Origin: Adineta vaga
Lineage: Eukaryota > Rotifera
Direction of reading: 5' to 3'
Length of the DNA stretch: 64,000 nucleotides
NCBI GenBank assembly: GCA_021613535.1
Contig: CP075495.1
Coordinates: 2,604,001-2,668,000, forward strand
The number at the start of each line of letters is the position of its first letter. Positions within the stretch are counted from its first letter, which is position 1. Both the position numbers and the translations under genes were made by a program. Below are positions 24,796 through 37,632 of the stretch, in pieces. The notes beneath the pieces were generated by a model that saw nothing but the letters and a program-made list of their open reading frames with translations, was not told where the DNA came from and made no database searches.

Positions 24796-27291
24796 ATGTC
24801 GAATTCAAAAAATAAATCTCTTTCATCTCCTGTCAAACATTCTCATTCATCGATTCACACAACTGAACAAAATCAACAATCACGTCATTCAATACACTGT
24901 TCAGATTTTCCTTCAGCTTTATTTTCAACAGTCAATCAATTTCGTCTATCAGATCTATTTACTGATGTAACGATTTATGTCGATGGAGTTTCATTTGCAT
25001 GTCATCGTTTAATTCTTGCTGCTGCTTCGCCCTATTTTCGTGCGATGTTTTCATATAATTTTCGTGAATCAACAGAAGGTAATGTTCGTATACAAGACAT
25101 AACACCATGGACAATGAAACGAATACTTGAATTTATCTATACTGGTCATACAGATATAACAAGTGAAAATCTCTTCGAAATGTTTAATGCAAGTGTAATG
25201 TTATCGATCAAAGAATTAACTGATTTATTAATAAAATTTCTTTATCTACAAATTGATATTTATAATTGTATACAAATTGAACAATTAGCAACTTTATATT
25301 CATTAGAAACCTTACGTCGAACAACATTACAATATATTGTTGATCATTTTATGTGTCTATATGAAAAGAAATTATTTGTTCATTTAAATGAACATACATT
25401 AATGGAAGTTTTATCCGATGATAATCTAGATATTCCAAAAGAAGAATATGTTTTTCTAACAATTGTTCAATGGGTTAATTATCATCCTAGTGAACGTGAA
25501 CAATATTTTCAAAGTTTATTTAAATTTATACGTTTAAATTCCATAAGTGATAGTGATTTTGTAACGAATTCAATGCGTAATGAAAAATTAGTTCAAAAAC
25601 ATCCAACTTGTTTACGTACATTGAAAGATTTTTATTCGAATAATTTCATTCCAGACCTACTTGGTCCGATGCGGTGAGAAACGATTTGATTAATAATGAT
25701 TTTTTTTAAATATCTTTCTCTTTTTTTTTTATTAGACCGAGTACTCAAATCAGATATCATTTAATTGTGATTGAATTATCATCGAATGACGATGAAATCG
25801 AAGATGAAGAGATCGAACATGAACAATCAACGAATACTAAAGATACAGATGAATCTATCTCGACATTTTATCGAAAATTTTCTGCACAATTACAAGTTAA
25901 TGATGCAGCGACAAATCATATTTCAAATCAAAAGTATGTTGAGATGTGTATCACGAAGTAGTGAAATGAGAACAGATCGAAGTAAATTAAGAAGTTTTCA
26001 TTGATGATTAGTCGAATTGTATGAATGTATTAAACTCAATGATTTTGTCTTCTTTATTTTTTCTCCTAGTAATATTGATTCAAATCATTGTGATTCTTCT
26101 CCGAATTTCCATCATCATCATTATCGTTCACCATCACCGGACTATCGTCTATCTTCTTCATATTGTCATTTACATGCATATGATTTCTTTCGAGAACGTT
26201 GGCGATTTCTTGGTCGTTTACCTGAAGTTTTTTCTCATGTATCCTGTGTATCAACTCATACAACACTCTATCTATTCGGTGGACAATTACAGTCTGGTGA
26301 ATTAAGTGATCGTATATGGATATTACCATTCTCAACACTTAAATGGCAAATGTCTTCACTACGTTTACCATTTCCACGTGGTCAACATACATGTGTTCTA
26401 TTTCATAATGTTGTTTTATTATTTTTTGGTGTAACACATTTATCTTCAACATCAAATCCTTGCCGATCAGTAGATATGTTTGATCTAACAAATGAAACAT
26501 GGACATGTCTTGGTGAAAGTGTTCCTTCATATCAATGTGAACCGATCGTAGCAACAGGACAATTGATATTATTATCGAATAAAAATGATACACAAATGTT
26601 ACATACATATAAATTGAGAATGCAACAACATGATGAATTAACGAATGGACAAACAATAAAGAATACAACATCAAATGATGATTTAACGTCAACATCAGTA
26701 CTAGTCAAAGAGAAAGGACAACTTTCACGAGTAAATATCAAATCTTCTTAATAGTTTCTAAGATTATTACCTGAAGGAGGAGAAAAAAAAAAGAATCTCT
26801 CGAATTCGTGACAACTTCACATTATTTTTCTTTCTTTCTAGACTCCATCATTGGATAATACAATTAGTAATGAACCTTGTTTAATATCAGCTGGTTATTA
26901 TATGCTACCACGTAATAATAACATTGGTCGATTTTCACTTGTAACACATGAAGATGATCTTTATTTAATTTATTGGCAATCGAAACAAATTTATCGTTTT
27001 AATCTTGTACGTAATGAAATTTTATTGAAACAATCCATGCCATATTCCTATATGAATCATTGTCAATGTGTACTTGTTGATCGTCGTCTTATTGTTAGTG
27101 GTCTAGTTTATCTTTCGAATTTAACTGATATTGAAAAACAAGCTTTATTAATATTAAATGACAAACGATCATCAAAAAAAGATTCCTATTGGGTTATTCA
27201 AATCTATGATATTGAAAATGATCGATGGTCAATATTACCTGATCAACAAATTCAACGAAAACATCTCTTATTTGTATCGAAATTATCTTGA
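24796..27291 (+). CDS. BTB-BACK-kelch (KLHL-like) protein
   Basis: Four exons (24796-25673, 25736-25933, 26070-26730, 26842-27291) code for about 730 residues. A BTB domain starts near residue 50 (LFTDVTIYVDGVSFACHR, LAAASPYFRAMF, FIYTGHTDI) and a BACK domain follows to about residue 290. An acidic insert (residues ~300-350) precedes a degenerate kelch region with YLFGGQLQSG, PFPRGQHTCVLF, DLTNETWTCLGE and IYDIENDRWSILP. KLHL proteins are substrate adaptors for CUL3 ubiquitin ligases; the target here is unknown. The kelch repeats are interrupted by polar insertions and several lack the GG pair, so the propeller may be atypical. The ATG follows directly after an acceptor AG, so a 5' untranslated exon or a spliced leader is joined exactly at the start codon. 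Confidence 0.88.
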
Positions 27292-27682
27292 AAAGAAAAG
27301 ACAAAGCAAATAAGTGACTCATCTTATTCGATATAATAACTTTCTTTTTTTTTCGCATGATCACAGTGAAAAATATTCTTGCTATTTCATTCTTCTTTGT
27401 TTGTTTGTGTCTAGTCTTATAATTTTGCACATGGATGTACGATGAATCTGACTTCTGATAATTTGTATATTTTCTTCTTACTTTTGGAGGTAAAATAAAA
27501 AAAACGAAGTACCAGTCAAAAGAAAGATAACACACACACACACACGTACCTAAAGCTTGTTTTGTTATTATTTCTGTCCTTTTTTTCCTATTCTTACACA
27601 CGAATAAATCTCATATTGAAATAGGAGAGAGAAAAAAAGGACGCAATGGATTTATCTTTTCGTTTTTTTTATTACCTTCTAG
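27292..27682. other. intergenic, kelch gene to RNF103
   Basis: 391 bases with no coding exon, including a (CA)n run at about 27532-27545. It ends in TTATTACCTTCTAG directly before the RNF103 ATG. Short enough for the two genes to be co-transcribed, but this is not shown. Confidence 0.4.
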
Positions 27683-29836
27683 ATGATCAGTCGATATTTA
27701 TTTGTTTGTTTCTATTTCCTTTCATTTTTTCTTATCCATCGTTGGTATGATTTCTATCAATATTATTTTCATCTATCAACAAATACTTCCTTACCTCAAC
27801 ATATTATTCCTGTTAATCAATTAAATATCAAACAATTACAATATATTCTCAATCTACGAGGAATTACATATGTAAATATTAATGATAAATACGATCTGAT
27901 TAAAATGGTCGAACAAACTGGTAAATATTTAACTTATATTTCAAATTTTATTTTAAGAAAAACTTCATTTATTAGGTGCTGTTCATGAAAATGAATTGTA
28001 TGAATCAATTGAAGATCATACTAAACGTCAGACAATGTTCTTTTCATCCTATAAACAATTACTAGATTTTGTTGATGATTGTACAGATACGATTTGGTAA
28101 GTAAAACTAAGCATGAAGTCTATTTTTTCGATGATTTCAATTCTAGGTTTGTTCATCTTGTTCCAAATGAACAATATCGACAATCATTAATTCATCTTGC
28201 ATTTGATAAATGGCAAAGAATTGAACGTCATCTATCAAATTATAATATTCAAACAGGTGTATTGAATTGTTCGAATAAGGAATATTCAAATCTATGTCGA
28301 ACATTAACAAATGAACGATTTGTTTTACTTATACCATCTTTTAATCGACGTTTAACAAATATGTATTCGTATGAAATTTATTCAGTAAAACATTATGATT
28401 ATCAATATATTCTTAAATGGTTAACTAAAACATTAGAAAATCATTTGAAAAAAGATTTTGATTGGTATGAATTATCTCGTGAGAAACAATTAACGATCGA
28501 ATTTCAAATGAATTCTCATATTTATCCATCAATATTACCCATCTATTACTTTACATTATTATATCGTTACGGTTCGAATATTAATTTTCATTTAAATTTT
28601 TATGAAAATATTAACTTTCAAATACAAATCACCTTACATAATTCCTCTCATCATACATATATTTATAATAATTTCAATAATACATATCATTTTCATGAAT
28701 TTCATTCTTATCATTCATTAAATATTTTTCTATCATATTTAACTATAAATATTCAAACATTAATGTATATTTATTATCTTATTTTAAATATCTATTTTCT
28801 TTATGATATTTATTTGGTACAATCATTGAATTTAATGAAGAAAATTTTCATGATAAATATCATATCAGGTTTATTTTGGTCATTATGTTTGACTTATATA
28901 TCAACGGAACGAATTGATCATTATTTACAAATATTAGCATTTTATTTAATAAACTATTCTCAAAATTCAACCCTTTTAATGTTTATTCGAAATGATTTAT
29001 TTATTTATTCAATTCTATCGAAATGGATACTATATCCAATGTTGATTTCTTTGCATATTGGAATTGGTTTATGCTTTCGATGGTATTTAAAAACACAATT
29101 TGGAAGAATGACAAATGATGTAAGTTTTAATCAATAATCTACCGTCCGATATTTGAATGTCTTCTATTAACAATTCGATTTTCTCGTTTCAATTTTTTAG
29201 TTATCAAATGATGTTATTATGATTGAACAAACACATGCTCTATGTTTGAAAGTTTGGCAATATGTTTTATGTTTTCTATTCTCTGATCAAGAACGAACTG
29301 ATCATACGAATACGACATTATTGCAATTCTTTTCTCAGGATAGTCTTTGGTTACATCAACATTCGTTCTTAACAATAAATTCAAATGTGACAACAACAAT
29401 TCGACCAACCATTGATTTAACTCGTCTTCCTATTTGGCGTTTTACAATACGAAGACGTCAAACATCTCATGGTACAAGTGAATATTATTCAGATATTGAA
29501 TTAGAACAAGCAGATAATGATTACAATGAAGAAAAATCTCTAATAAAAAAATCTCTTGGACATCGACGTATGATGAATTCAACTTCATCAAGTCAACAAG
29601 ATAATTGTTATACAAGTGAATCCGATGAAAATAATAATTGTTGGAATTCATCTGTAAATAAATTGAATAGTAGTGAAATCTATCAATGTTCAATTTGTTT
29701 GGAAAAGTATATCAATCATGTATATATATGTACATTACCATGTCTTCATCATTTTCATCGAAAATGTTTATTCGATTGGTTAACGAATAGTGAACAAGCG
29801 ACATGTCCACTCTGTCGTTCATCGGTGCTAAATTAA
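27683..29836 (+). CDS. RNF103: RNF103-like membrane RING-H2 E3 ligase
   Basis: Four exons (27683-27920, 27976-28096, 28147-29119, 29201-29836) code for about 655 residues. An N-terminal signal-anchor is followed by a lumenal region with an IWFVHLVP motif like the thioredoxin-like part of RNF103 and the conserved TGVLNCS. Several hydrophobic segments follow (roughly residues 335-470). The C-terminal cytosolic part has LPIWRFTIRRRQ, matching the LPMWRF motif of vertebrate RNF103, then an acidic Ser-rich stretch and a RING-H2 finger (CSICLEK, PCLHHFHRKCLFDWL, CPLCRSS). RNF103 (Kf-1) is an ER ubiquitin ligase acting in ER-associated degradation. The ATG sits immediately after an acceptor AG. The gene is rich in Asn, Ile and Tyr, as expected from base composition. 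Confidence 0.88.
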
Positions 29837-29987
29837 TGAACTGTTCATTTTTTTCTCTCTCCCTCTATCTTGTATTCTGTTTATTTCTGTGATAAGGTGT
29901 TTTCTTTTTTGAGGGTGAAAAGAAGAAAAGTTCGTGACTAGTATTAATATTCATATTCAATTTTTAGATGTTACCATAAATAAAGAA

Positions 29988-31336
29988 ATGTTATTTTATA
30001 TAAAAAGTATCAAATATTATCTCTGTGCAATTATTGAAATAATTCATGTAATTTTACAAACAATTAGTCATTATCTTTTTTCAACAACAGAAAAAAATAT
30101 TCGCAATGAAATTGTTCTTATTACAGGTTCAGGAAGAGGTTTAGGTAAGAAGAAGTTTTCATTTGTCAAAATTTTATTTATTTAAATCTTCGTTTGAGTA
30201 GGTCAACAATTGGCTCTTCTATTTGCTAAACGTGGTGCTATTCTTATTCTTTGTGATATTGATGAAAATGGAAATACACAAACAGCAGAACTAATTGCAA
30301 AAGAAATTCCAGCAACTAGTATACATGAAAAACGTGTCTTTGCTTATACATGTGATATTGGTAATCGAGAGGAAGTACATCAACTTGTTGAAAATATTCA
30401 ACGAGATGTAGGTGATGTGACTATGATAGTGAATAATGGTTTGTTCTTTTTCTATAGAGAAATACGTATGAATATAAGTCTATTTCTATTTTTATTTATT
30501 TAGCTGCTATTTTATCCTCAAAATCAATTGTGGATATGAGTGAAGAGGAATTTTCACGATGTTTAAATGTTGATTTATTCGCAGCTTATTGGGTAAGTTG
30601 TATAGTGCGATACAGAAATCTTAGGATGATAAATAGAAATTTTATCTGTTGTTTTTAGTTAATTCGTAAAATACTTCCATCAATGATGAAACATAATCAT
30701 GGACATATTATAACAATGCTTGGTTCAACAGCTATTTTTGGTTTAGGAAATTTTTCGGATATTTGTACAGCAAAATTTGGTCTTGTTGGTTTAATGGAAA
30801 GTATTGATCATGAATTAACTTTAGGTAAAATAACTGAATTTGTTTTTCAAAATGATAAAAAATAAAGTTTTTCTATTTGATATAGGTGGTTATGATGGTA
30901 TTTATACAACTTCAGTTGTTTCACATTATCTAATGACACATTTATATCAACTTGCTAAAACACGTTTTAATCCAGTTGTACCACCATTAACACTTGATTA
31001 TGCAGCAAAGAAAATTATGCATGCTATTCTAGTTCGTTGTTTTTCAATGAATTATTACTTAAATCAACTAGAGAATTTGTTTTTATTTAGATCAATCGAA
31101 AATTTGTTTGTGTACCACGATTCTATTATTTAATACCATTTGTAAAAGGTCTATTACCATCTCGTGCTTTTCTTATTGTTCTTAATACATTAATTAATCC
31201 TAAAATACTATTATATGTTCATACAGATTCATATGAACAAGCCAGTAAACGTGATTGTTCATCACCACCACCCATACATGGTACACATTCTCAACGTATA
31301 CATCGAAAACGTAGTCATGCTAGTGCGTGTGATTAG
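29988..31336 (+). CDS. SDR16C/RDH10-like short-chain dehydrogenase, catalytic Tyr missing
   Basis: Six exons (29988-30144, 30202-30438, 30504-30592, 30659-30824, 30886-31031, 31091-31336). An N-terminal hydrophobic segment is followed by the cofactor motif TGSGRGLG, the Asp of LCDIDENG (which favours NAD), the CDIGN motif, NNAAIL and the active-site Asn in LNVDLFAAYW. This order and the N-terminal anchor fit the SDR16C group (RDH10, HSD17B11, SDR16C5), ER or lipid-droplet enzymes of retinol and steroid metabolism. The catalytic YxxxK appears as ICTAK (30761-30775): Lys is kept, Tyr is Ile. The usual catalytic Ser position, 13 residues earlier, is Gly (30722-30724). The fold is intact and all introns splice in frame, so it looks like a pseudoenzyme rather than a decayed gene. 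It starts 151 nt after the RNF103 stop. Confidence 0.85.
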
Positions 31337-32511
31337 ATGATACTATTTCTGTAACTGATCATTCAATGTATCAGTTTAATCTATTATTTCAATGTTCTTT
31401 CTATCTTCAATAACCAATCTTTTTTGTAATTGACTGATGAATATCTTTGAATTGGTAGATAAAAGATGATGTGATCAATTTTTTCTTTTTTCTTGATTTG
31501 TCCATATTCCTGATGATATTGTGATAGATAATAAACAAAAACCAAAATCAATCTTATTGAAATAAAATAATTCAATATTTACAGTTGAAATTTTGTGCAA
31601 CAGTTATCTCTGACACTATGTTTGTAACTAGTGTTGGTGAAATCTTGAGAGTGTGGATTTTGAACATGGATTTGTCGATGACGATGAAAAAACATATGCA
31701 AGAATTTCTTTCTCAATGATCGTATACCATAAATCGTCATGAGACTCATAAGTAATAAATATGCTGCTGTTATTCAACTAACACTATTCTTGAAATTTCT
31801 CTGTCGTTGTCTTGTAGCGATAATAATAATAATCAATGTTTGTAAAGAAAAATGAACTCATCGAATTATCCATGCATATATTATCGAAATGAAAATCAAT
31901 GAAATAATATAAAGTACACTAACTAAATATATTTAAAATTATTTGTGCAGTTAACATGTTCCTTAATTCTTCAGCCATTTACTTTATGTACGATGGTTAT
32001 ATCTACATTATTAATAAAACTGTCTTGGCTGTTTTCTATCAAACAATGTTCCATGAGAAAACAGTGGATTGATTGTGTCTAACATTGATATAGACTACTT
32101 TTATAATCCAGTATTATCTGTTTTATGTCAATAAAACTGAATGATTTTCATAGATCCAGGACTTCGACTATCGATTGGTGGTTTTTCATAAAATGTAAAT
32201 TCTATTTATAAAGAAGAATGGTTGTATATTTCATCTCTTAACATGTAAGATTGCAATATCACACCTAATAAAATAATCAAGAAAAAGAAAAAAGGATTCT
32301 TTGAGAAAAAATAATTCTATATTAGAAAGATTTATTATCTTAAATTTCTGATTATATGATCTGCGTGCCTATTGTGTATTGTAGGGATTTGAAACAAAAT
32401 AGGACATATATGTAACTTAAATAGCTGAAAAGATATTCTTTTTCTTTTGGAAAAATTTCTTTCTATTGCTCATTCTTAATGATAAAGTATTCTCATCGTA
32501 CAGCTAAAATA
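31337..32511. other. intergenic, 1.2 kb
   Basis: SDR 3' flank and upstream region of the next gene. No supported coding exon or RNA gene. An acceptor-like AG (TCGTACAG) ends at 32503, 8 nt before the next ATG. Confidence 0.45.
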
Positions 32512-34026
32512 ATGCCTATAAAACTTGAAGAGTCAACTCAGTATACAATTGGTGGAACGCCAAGTAATCGTGGATTGTAAATGACTGTTTGATTAATGTA
32601 TTTTCTAGAAAAAAAACAATTCATCTCTTCTATTTAGATTACGTCGATTCAATCCAATGGTTTTCTTAACTATTTGTAGTGTACTTTTCATTCTAGTCAT
32701 CGTTGCTGCATTGATTGTGTTTGCATTTCTACCTATATTTACCTCAACTAAAGACGATCAGACAAGGTATCAAGGTATTATCTATTAAAATTCATATACT
32801 ATAGTTTTCAATTGTTATCTCTTTTTTGTTTCAATCAAGTTCGAAGTGATGTTCTTACACTTGCTTATAATCTTCCTGACAAAGAATCAATGTTAGCAAT
32901 GAATCGGACCTATGAAATCAATGATTTAGAATCCGATAAATTATTGTTTCTTCAAAAGCTGGTCTGAATTTTGTTTTATTGATTCAAATTCAAATCTTCA
33001 TATATTTTCTCTTATTTAGTTGCAAGATCAACTTAATCATAAGAAAATAACAAAAAAAACAAGTCTAGTTATTATGGATGCTTTCATAACTCATGAAGAA
33101 TCACCATCCAAAAGTACAGTGGTAATGTTTATTCTTATTCTCAATCTTTTCATATTAATTCTATGAATCTTTTGGATTCTATTCAGTTTATTTCTCCAGT
33201 TACGCTGGATAATAACAATAATACTATTATCATTATAACACAATCAGATAATAGTACACAAAAGAATGCTACAGCACAATTAATAATTTCATTAAGACTT
33301 CGTTATGCACTTGAATGTACGAAAAAATGTCAAAGCGATATGAAAGAATCGATTTTTGCCAAAATATTCCGTAGTTTAGAACTGCCACTTGATACATGTA
33401 AGTATTTCAACGCAAAACTCACCCTCACCCCATACCCTATATGATCTATTGTTTAGTTCAACAACTATTTACTACCAATGTCAAATTTTCTACCAAAGAA
33501 TTCTTATCAAGTAAATAACAGATTTAAATCTACTTTTAAAAATTAATTTGCACCAATTCTAGGTTCTCCTTTTCCGTTTTCCGAAACAACAACATCCGAT
33601 CCTTGTCATACGAGAGCACCTTCGACAACTCTTGCATCATCTGTTCTTATAGCTATAAGTTATGAAGCTGAATCTTTATTAAATCGATTTATTTCGACAT
33701 CAATTGAATCATGTTTAGCTTGTTCAAATGAATTGAAAGTTAGTCAAATTGGCTATGGAAATGAACTTATCTTTCGACAAATATTTAGTCAATATGGTGG
33801 TCCAACAATCGTTGTTTTTTATTATACAACTAATCGAATTCGATCAGCTGAGATAGTAATCAATGAAATGTTACCTTCAATCAATGTGACATTTCCAATA
33901 ATGTTTACAACGGAAGACATTTTCTCATTACCAGTTACATTTAATCTTTGTCACGGACTGAATTCGATTCGTATCTATAATCCAAATGATTATACACCAG
34001 ATTTTGATCGAATTATTGTTTATTAA
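32512..34026 (+). CDS. Type II membrane protein with CBM35-like ectodomain
   Basis: Seven exons code for about 383 residues. A short cytosolic N-terminus is followed by one membrane span at about residues 29-55 (FLTICSVLFILVIVAALIVF) and an ectodomain with several NxS/T sites. The last 120 residues read like a CBM35/CBM6-type beta-sandwich: YEAES at the start, CLACSNELKVSQIGYGNELIF, then RSAEIVINEM, and NSIRIYNPNDYTPDFDRIIVY (written here in part: IRIYNPNDYTPDFDRI) at the end. The order YEAE, CxxC, IGxGxxL, SAxIxVN, NPNxxxPDxDRI is that of carbohydrate-binding modules attached to bacterial alpha-galactosidases and similar enzymes. Residues 60-260 match nothing I know. No catalytic domain is seen, so a glycan-binding or adhesive role at the cell surface is inferred. 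Confidence 0.75.
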
Positions 34027-34318
34027 ATAGATTTCAATAGAAATTCACTTTAGTTTTCTGTAATACTATGTTGTGAAATATCGAATAAATATACACATCA
34101 ATTGTTTGATTAGTAATTGTAATTCTCTATCATTTATTTTAAGATTTGATGATGATCATGTTTATTGAGAACAGTGACATCTTTTGTTAGATGTTTCCAT
34201 CCAATCCAAAAACTAATTTTATACGATATGACAATTATTTACTATTTTTATTTTTATTCCATTGACTTTCTTTCCAAATATTTGATCAACGAAACGAAGA
34301 AAGGTCTAAAGAAATAAA

Positions 34319-36116
34319 ATGGAGTACGGAGATTTAGAAGAAGATACACTGTATGTATTGGAAAGAAAGAAATATTTTGTAATTATTGAAAATCAAACGT
34401 TTGATTTCTTTCTAGTGGCATGACGTTAACATCTGGTACATGTACATTGAAGAAAGATGCTCAGAATTTAGTTGGAATCAGTATTGGTGGTGGCTCACCA
34501 CTTTGTCCTTGTTTATATATTGTTCAAATATTTGATAATACAGCAGCATCACGAGATGGTTCGTTAGCAGCAGGTAGATATCATATAAATGTTTATGTTA
34601 GATTTAAAAATTGATCTTTCTTTTGCTACATAGGTGATGAAATTGTGTCTGTTAATGGAAAATCAGTTAAAGGACGAACGAAAGTAGAAGTAGCAAAACT
34701 TATTCAATCTTCTAAAGTAAATATTCACTGTTCTTAATCATTGATTCAATTTTGATCGTTGTACATGTTTTTCTAGACAGAAGTAGCAATACATTATAAT
34801 AAATTACATGCACAACCAAAAGAAGGCAAAACATTAGATATAGGTTTGTTTCAAACGAATTCTCATTTTAACTATTCATTCATTCATTCATCGTTTTCTT
34901 CTTGAATTAGTGATGAAAAAAGTGAAACATCGTATTGTGGAAGGTATGAGTTCAACAACTGCTGATGCACTTGGTCTTAGTCGTGCTATACTTTGCAATG
35001 GTAAATCATAAACAATATTCATTTCAATCGTCTAATGAGAATTTGTATTTTATAGATGGTTTGATTAAGAAATTAGATGAACTTGAACGAACATCTGAAT
35101 TATATCGTGGTCTTATTGAACATACACGTGCTGTTCTTAAGGCAATCTTTGAAATAGCACATACACATCGAAATTTCGGTGATGCATTTGCTAATATTGG
35201 TGCACGTGAACCTCAAGTTAAAGCTTCGGAAGCCTTTACAAAATTTGGTGAAGCTCATCGACAAATTGATCGACATGCAATAACATTACTTCGAACTGTT
35301 AAACCTGTAAATACCGAATGAAGATCAAAATGTTTACTTTCTCGTTTTTCTTAGATGATTGCTGATCTGAATACTTATTTGACAAAAGCAATTCCAGATA
35401 CAAAACTAACAATTGAAAAATATGCCGATGCAAAATTTGAATATTTAGTAAGAGTTTTTTTTTAATAATCGAACAAATATTATTATCATTATCAAATATT
35501 TCTTTAGTCTTATTGCTTGAAAGTGAAAGAAATGGATGATGAAGAATGCAGTTATGTTGCACTTCAAGAACCACTCTATCGTGTTGAAACAGGCAATTAC
35601 GAATATAGGTATGAGATACAAGCGATTGTTCATTTTGCTGTGAAATTTTCATGATTTAGATTAATTCTTCGATGTCGACAATTAGCTCGAGAACGTTTCG
35701 CTAAAATGCGTGCAGATGTACTTGTCAAATTAGAATTACTTGATCAAAAACATGGTTTGTTTATTTTGCATTTGAACAATCTTTTTCTAACGAATGAATT
35801 TCTTTTCATTTTAGTACAAGATATAGTTTTTCAATTACATCGATTCATTACAGCTTTGGATAAATATCACAAAGATTGTAATGATGTTATGAAAGAAGCA
35901 GATATCTTTCCAATTGAAGTTGATCTGACATTGCCAATGTTTCGTGGCAGAGGAAATCCTGATGACGACGATGATGAAGAAGATGATGATGATGATGAAG
36001 TGGATGGTGAGAATGAAGAAAATGATAATGATCTATTGACCGATGATCAACAAATAATAGATTTTAATCAACAACCAACAGTTAAAGATATTGATCTATT
36101 AAATATTGGTCCTTGA
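34319..36116 (+). CDS. PICK1: PICK1, PDZ and BAR domain protein
   Basis: About nine small exons give a protein that matches PICK1 along its length. A PDZ domain occupies about residues 15-100 (LVGISIGGG carboxylate-binding loop, CPCLYIVQIFDNT, GDEIVSVNGKS). The linker is DIVMKKVKHRIVEGMSS. A BAR/arfaptin domain follows at about 120-330 (ADALGLSRAILCNDGLIKKL, FEYLSYCLKVKEMDDEE, PLYRVETGNYEYRLILRCRQ, HVQDIVFQLHRF). The tail has a long Asp/Glu run, as in vertebrate PICK1. PICK1 binds membranes and C-terminal PDZ ligands, including glutamate-receptor subunits and PKC alpha, and controls receptor and vesicle traffic. The start agrees with the vertebrate N-terminus (DLEEDTLG); the first intron splits that motif. 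Confidence 0.95.
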
Positions 36117-36613
36117 AACTAAAACCAGAATCTTACAGTGCAATCTCTCAAGTCATATGTGTTTTTATTCCATGTTTATTATCTATCTCTCATACAGAAA
36201 AATCGGTATTATTTTTAACATATTTTAAATGTATTCTTCTGTCTAGTCGATTGTTTTGTTGTTGTTGTCTTGTTAAACTTTAAATATACGATATTGAATT
36301 GGGCATTGGTAGTTATTTATTACGTAGGAATAAAAAAATGTTCGTATCCTATCAACATACAAACTTTCATTGAACTTCGTTGATGAATATCTTTACTTTC
36401 AACTACTAGCGACAATATTTGAGTAATTCATATAATTTAATGATAATTAATGAAGAATTTATTCGAATATCTTTCATTGTTTGTTCACACACTGATGAAA
36501 CAAGAGATTTAAGATATGATTTTATTGGAGAAGAAACTAACAAATAAAAAATCAATTTAAACGATATAAAACTTTTTTTTTCATATATTTATTATTATTG
36601 TTGTAGATAGATA
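36117..36613. other. intergenic, PICK1 to B-box gene
   Basis: 497 bases with no coding exon. An acceptor-like TTGTTGTAG ends at 36606, 7 nt before the next ATG. Confidence 0.4.
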
Positions 36614-37367
36614 ATGGTTACAACGATATGTTCTATTCAAGATTGTAAAAGAGCTGCCACATGTTTATGTCTTCATTGTGAAAAAAATATATGTTCAAAA
36701 CATTTCAATGAACATCAAATGGAAATTTATAATGAATTATTACCATTATCTGATCGTCTGAATGAACGTAATATAGAACGATTCTATTTTGTCGGGAAAT
36801 GATATCATTTTTTGAATTTTAGTGAAAATGATATTACGAGATAAAGAAAGTCGAAATGAACCATTGACGAAATTGAAAATGTGGCGTGATAAAAAGTATG
36901 AAGAAATTGATTGTGAATACAATGAAAAAGTACAAGAATATGAAAACAAAATAATTGAAAAAGATCAAGAAGTATCACAAGTTATAAAAAGAATAGAAGA
37001 ACTTATTGGTGATGGTGAAGCATCGTTTGATCAAATTAAACAATTGAAGAAAGAAATCGAAACGATGGAAGATCAAGTGAAGATATTAACAAGAGAAGAA
37101 CAAACACATATTTCATTGAAGAAGAAAATAAGTGATGAGAAACCATCTAAAGCTACAATTCAACTTGGTGACTTGAAATATTCATATCTAGGAAAAGTTA
37201 TATGCAACGGTGAAGCGAATTATGCTTTAGAACGGGAACCATCAGTAACTGATCATGATGAATTATGTGCTCATTGTAGATTTATGCATATACCTGTAAA
37301 AGGAGATCGAGCCATACATGTATTCTGTGAACTTCTACGTCAAGGATTGATAATATTAGTAGAATAA
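36614..37367 (+). CDS. B-box-like zinc finger and coiled-coil protein, unknown role
   Basis: Two exons (36614-36767, 36823-37367) code for about 232 residues. The N-terminus has a Cys/His cluster (CSIQDCKRAATC, CLHCEKNICSKHFNEH) spaced like a B-box or related zinc finger. Residues ~55-155 are a charged coiled coil rich in Glu and Lys. The last 75 residues include CNGEANYALE and CAHCRFMHIP, with a second CxxC that could bind zinc. No RING is present upstream, so it is not a complete TRIM protein. Proteins of this layout (B-box plus coiled coil) are common in rotifers, but I cannot name a function. The intron is 55 nt. Confidence 0.7.
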
Positions 37368-37632
37368 TTCAGTTTCATCTTGAATGATGTCATATAGCAT
37401 TTCCATTTTGCTTTTAGCGTTGAAGAGTTAACAAGCATCGAAACTGAATCCTATTCTATGTCTGATAAATGTATAGTCAATGCTTCTACAAAAATGATTT
37501 GTTTATATTTTTAGATTATAAATAGTAGCTAGTCAATCTGATATCTTCATTCTTTTATATTCCTTATTGAAGCTATTAGCCTATAAAACAAACAAGCAAA
37601 CAAACATAGTCGTAATTTATTCATTCCTACAA

